Below, piece after piece: positions 6,373-7,683 of a DNA stretch of 7,683 nt. Source of the DNA: Acidimicrobiaceae bacterium (lineage in GTDB: Bacteria; Actinomycetota; Acidimicrobiia; Acidimicrobiales; RAAP-2); the NCBI GenBank assembly GCA_003157945.1, contig PMFY01000395.1, forward strand, positions 1 through 7,683, written 5' to 3'. The notes below the pieces were generated by a model. It searched no databases. It was not told the DNA's origin and saw nothing but the letters and a program-made list of their open reading frames with translations. Each line of letters starts with the position of its first letter. Position 1 is the first letter of the stretch. The translations under genes and the position numbers were made by a program.

Positions 6373-6383
6373 CTCGTCCACTT

Positions 6384-6417
6384 CCGCCGCCCGGCGGCGC
6401 GACCGCTCAGTGGAGCG
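6384..6417. terminator. Two hairpins between the convergent Rpf-like and chelatase genes
   Basis: CCGCC at 6384–6388 pairs with GGCGG at 6393–6397 across a 4-nt loop. CGCTC at 6404–6408 pairs with GAGCG at 6413–6417 across a 4-nt loop and contains the chelatase stop codon. They sit between two convergent genes and could end transcription from both sides. Neither has a U-tract. Confidence 0.3.
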
Positions 6418-6880
6418 TGCAGCGACCCGTGCCGGCGCACGCCCCGCACGCCTCCGCCCGACCGGCGGCGTGCTCGAGGCACCGGGTCACCCGCCGGTCC
6501 ACCAGCTCCAGGAGGAGCGGATCGGGCCCGAGCGGCGCGGCCACCAGCCAGCGGACGCCCGGGTGCCGCCCCGCCACCTCGGCCGTCAGAGCCGGGATGT
6601 CCCGGTCCCAGTGGTGGCCCGGGCCGAGGAACCACGGCGCCACGGCCACCGTGGTGGCGCCCCGCGCCACGCACCGGTCGAAGGCGGTGGCGATCGACGG
6701 TTCGGACAGCTCCATGTGGGCCGGTTCGACGATCGGGTAGGGCAGGCGGTCCGCCGAGGAGCGCACGAACTCCTCGAACGAGGTCGTGGACTCCGCCCGG
6801 CGCGAGCCGTGGTCGACCACCACGACGGCCACCACGTCATCGTGCCCCTCCCCCGACGATCCTTCCGTGGCCGGTCCCAT
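6407..6880 (-). CDS. CbiX/SirB-type sirohydrochlorin chelatase with Cys-rich tail
   Basis: Predicted to insert cobalt (cobalamin route) or iron (siroheme route) into sirohydrochlorin in the cytoplasm. The 157-residue protein is a single-domain chelatase, about the size of short CbiX or SirB. DHGSRR at 23–28 supplies His24; AHMELSEPSI is at 54–63; PWFLGPGHHWDRDIP at 82–96 supplies His89/His90. His24 and one of these match the paired metal-handling histidines of the family in spacing. The tail holds Cys134, Cys145, Cys148 and Cys154, including one CxxC, which recalls the Fe-S clusters reported for some CbiX and plant SirB proteins. The start ATG at 6880 lies 7 nt after a TAGTGT box and lacks a ribosome binding site. 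No other cobalamin or siroheme gene is in the window, so the metal cannot be told. The gene is 56 nt downstream of ogt on the same strand. Confidence 0.85.
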   Translation of the reverse strand: MGPATEGSSGEGHDDVVAVVVVDHGSRRAESTTSFEEFVRSSADRLPYPIVEPAHMELSEPSIATAFDRCVARGATTVAVAPWFLGPGHHWDRDIPALTAEVAGRHPGVRWLVAAPLGPDPLLLELVDRRVTRCLEHAAGRAEACGACAGTGRCTLH

Positions 6881-6887
6881 CGGGACA

Positions 6888-6893
6888 ACACTA
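6888..6893 (-). promoter_or_regulatory. -10 box TAGTGT of a leaderless promoter (chelatase gene)
   Basis: Minus-strand TAGTGT fits TANNNT and is followed by 7 nt and the ATG at 6880. It suggests the chelatase can be transcribed separately from the alkA–ogt operon upstream. Confidence 0.45.
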
Positions 6894-6936
6894 CGGCGGG
6901 CCGCCCGTCCGGCGACCGGCCGGTACGGGGCGGCCG

Positions 6937-7446
6937 TCAGCCGGCGTCGGCCAGGTGCGTCCGCTCCAGGTCCAGCAGCACCATCTTGCGGTCGGTGCCG
7001 CCGCCGTAGCCGCCGATGCCGCCGTCACCGGCGATGACCCGGTGGCACGGCACGATCAGTGCGACCGGGTTGTGCCCGTTCGCCGACCCGACGGCACGCG
7101 CCGCCCTCGGCCGGCCCACCCGGCGGGCCAGCTCGCCGTAGCTGATCGTCCGGCCGTAGGGGATGGCGCACAGCTGCGTCCACACGGCCCGCTGGAACGT
7201 GGTGCCCGACAGGTCGAGCGGCACGTCGAACCCGACGCGCTCACCGGCGAAGTACTCATCGAGCTGGCCGACGACGTCGGTGAAGGCATCGTCGTCCCGG
7301 CGGCTGCCCGGGGGCGGCGGGACGGCGTGCGTCTGCCCGTCCATGGCCAGGTGGGTGAGCCGGCCGGCGCGCGACACCAGCGTCAGCGGGCCGACCGGGC
7401 TGTCGATGAGGGTGAACAGGGTGTCGGTGGTGGATGGGTCAGGCAC
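6937..7446 (-). CDS. ogt: Methylated-DNA–[protein]-cysteine S-methyltransferase
   Basis: A suicide repair protein that moves the methyl group from O6-methylguanine (and O4-methylthymine) in DNA onto its own cysteine. The 169-residue length is standard for Ogt. FQRAVW is at 84–89 and IPYGRTISYGELA at 95–107. The active site IVPCHRVI holds Cys134 and His135, and Glu161 completes the expected triad. By spacing from the active cysteine, Arg117 matches human MGMT Arg128 (arginine finger), Tyr103 matches Tyr114 and Asn126 matches Asn137, so all key residues are present. The start is GTG at 7446, with GGAGGA 8 nt upstream inside the preceding gene. The start overlaps the stop of the glycosylase gene (GTGCCTGA), which suggests translational coupling. 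The same alkA–ogt order occurs in Mycobacterium tuberculosis. Regulation should follow the upstream gene, whose promoter is outside the window. Confidence 0.93.
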   Translation of the reverse strand: MPDPSTTDTLFTLIDSPVGPLTLVSRAGRLTHLAMDGQTHAVPPPPGSRRDDDAFTDVVGQLDEYFAGERVGFDVPLDLSGTTFQRAVWTQLCAIPYGRTISYGELARRVGRPRAARAVGSANGHNPVALIVPCHRVIAGDGGIGGYGGGTDRKMVLLDLERTHLADAG

Positions 7447-7683
7447 GGATGGGCTCCTCCTGCGCCGCAGCGGCGCGTCGTGGTCCGGACAGGTGGCGAT
7501 CGGTGGTGCGGGTGGTCCGAGGTGGTGGTGGCCACCGGTTGACGGGGTGGTCGGTGGCGGCCCACAGGTGCTGGACGGCGTAGGCCCGCCACGGGCGCCA
7601 CGCCCCGGCGCGGTCCCGCAGGGCCGCCGGCGCCGTCGGGAGGCGCAGCGCGCCTACGCCCAGGCGGTCGCTTTCACGCCCGC
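7439..7683 (-). CDS. alkA: AlkA-type DNA-3-methyladenine glycosylase II, C-terminal 80 residues
   Basis: A minus-strand frame enters from the right edge and stops at 7439; only the last 80 residues are visible. GRESDRLGVGALRL, then AWRPWRAYAVQHLW at about 27–40, match the conserved end of AlkA enzymes (compare RWKPWRSYALLHIW in E. coli). These enzymes excise N3-methyladenine and related lesions. The HhH motif and catalytic Asp lie beyond the edge and cannot be checked. After the domain comes a Pro/Arg/Ala-rich tail of about 30 residues with no recognisable motif. Overlap with ogt and parallels in actinomycetes suggest the full gene could be an ada–alkA fusion, but the Ada part would lie outside the window. 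Confidence 0.82.
   Translation of the reverse strand, partial: GRESDRLGVGALRLPTAPAALRDRAGAWRPWRAYAVQHLWAATDHPVNRWPPPPRTTRTTDRHLSGPRRAAAAQEEPIRA
7455..7460 (-). promoter_or_regulatory. Ribosome binding site GGAGGA of ogt
   Basis: Minus-strand GGAGGA lies 8 nt before the GTG at 7446, within the last codons of the glycosylase gene. It supports this GTG as the start and fits coupled translation of the overlapping pair. Confidence 0.6.

Noticed and set aside
1..7683. CRISPR arrays, tRNA or rRNA genes, insertion sequences, phage genes
   Set aside because: I looked for spaced repeats, cloverleaf ends and transposase or integrase motifs on both strands and saw none; composition is uniform across the window.

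Overview
The window is about three-quarters G+C, and its genes end almost every codon in G or C. Gene content and control signals point to an actinomycete: an Rpf-type transglycosylase, a WS/DGAT acyltransferase, a DUF2236 (MpaB-like) protein, an alkA–ogt pair, a LexA box of the GAAC-N4-GTTC type, and several leaderless starts placed 6–7 nt after TANNNT boxes. A lineage such as Acidimicrobiia is plausible, but this is an impression of style and not a proven assignment.

Layout from left to right. (a) 1–679, minus: the first 226 residues of an unrecognised protein that runs off the left edge. Its promoter carries a good SOS/LexA box (693–706). (b) 680–791: a divergent control region holding the SOS box and a perfect 28-bp GC palindrome (747–774) next to the -10 box of the gene to the right. 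(c) 792–2579, plus: a GH36 alpha-galactosidase with both catalytic aspartates. (d) 2649–3572, plus: a DUF2236/MpaB-family protein with its own leaderless promoter. (e) 3621–5105, minus, convergent with (d): a wax ester synthase/diacylglycerol acyltransferase. (f) 5106–5250: a divergent promoter region. (g) 5251–6372, plus: a secreted coiled-coil protein ending in an Rpf-like transglycosylase domain. (h) 6407–6880, minus: a small CbiX/SirB-type sirohydrochlorin chelatase with a cysteine-rich tail. (i) 6937–7446, minus: Ogt, a methylated-DNA–cysteine methyltransferase. (j) 7439–7683, minus: the last 80 residues of an AlkA-type 3-methyladenine DNA glycosylase, whose stop overlaps the start of ogt.

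Most genes look like independent housekeeping or accessory functions rather than one pathway. The only clear operon is alkA–ogt, repair of alkylated bases; the chelatase follows it on the same strand but has its own promoter-like box. Carbon handling is represented by alpha-galactoside hydrolysis and storage-lipid synthesis, and wall remodelling by the Rpf-like protein. No transporter or sugar regulator lies beside the galactosidase in this window.

The most notable signal is the SOS box over the promoter of the unrecognised left-hand gene. It predicts a DNA-damage-inducible protein of unknown function. I see no mobile element, CRISPR array, tRNA or rRNA, and no gene-free stretch longer than 300 bases.
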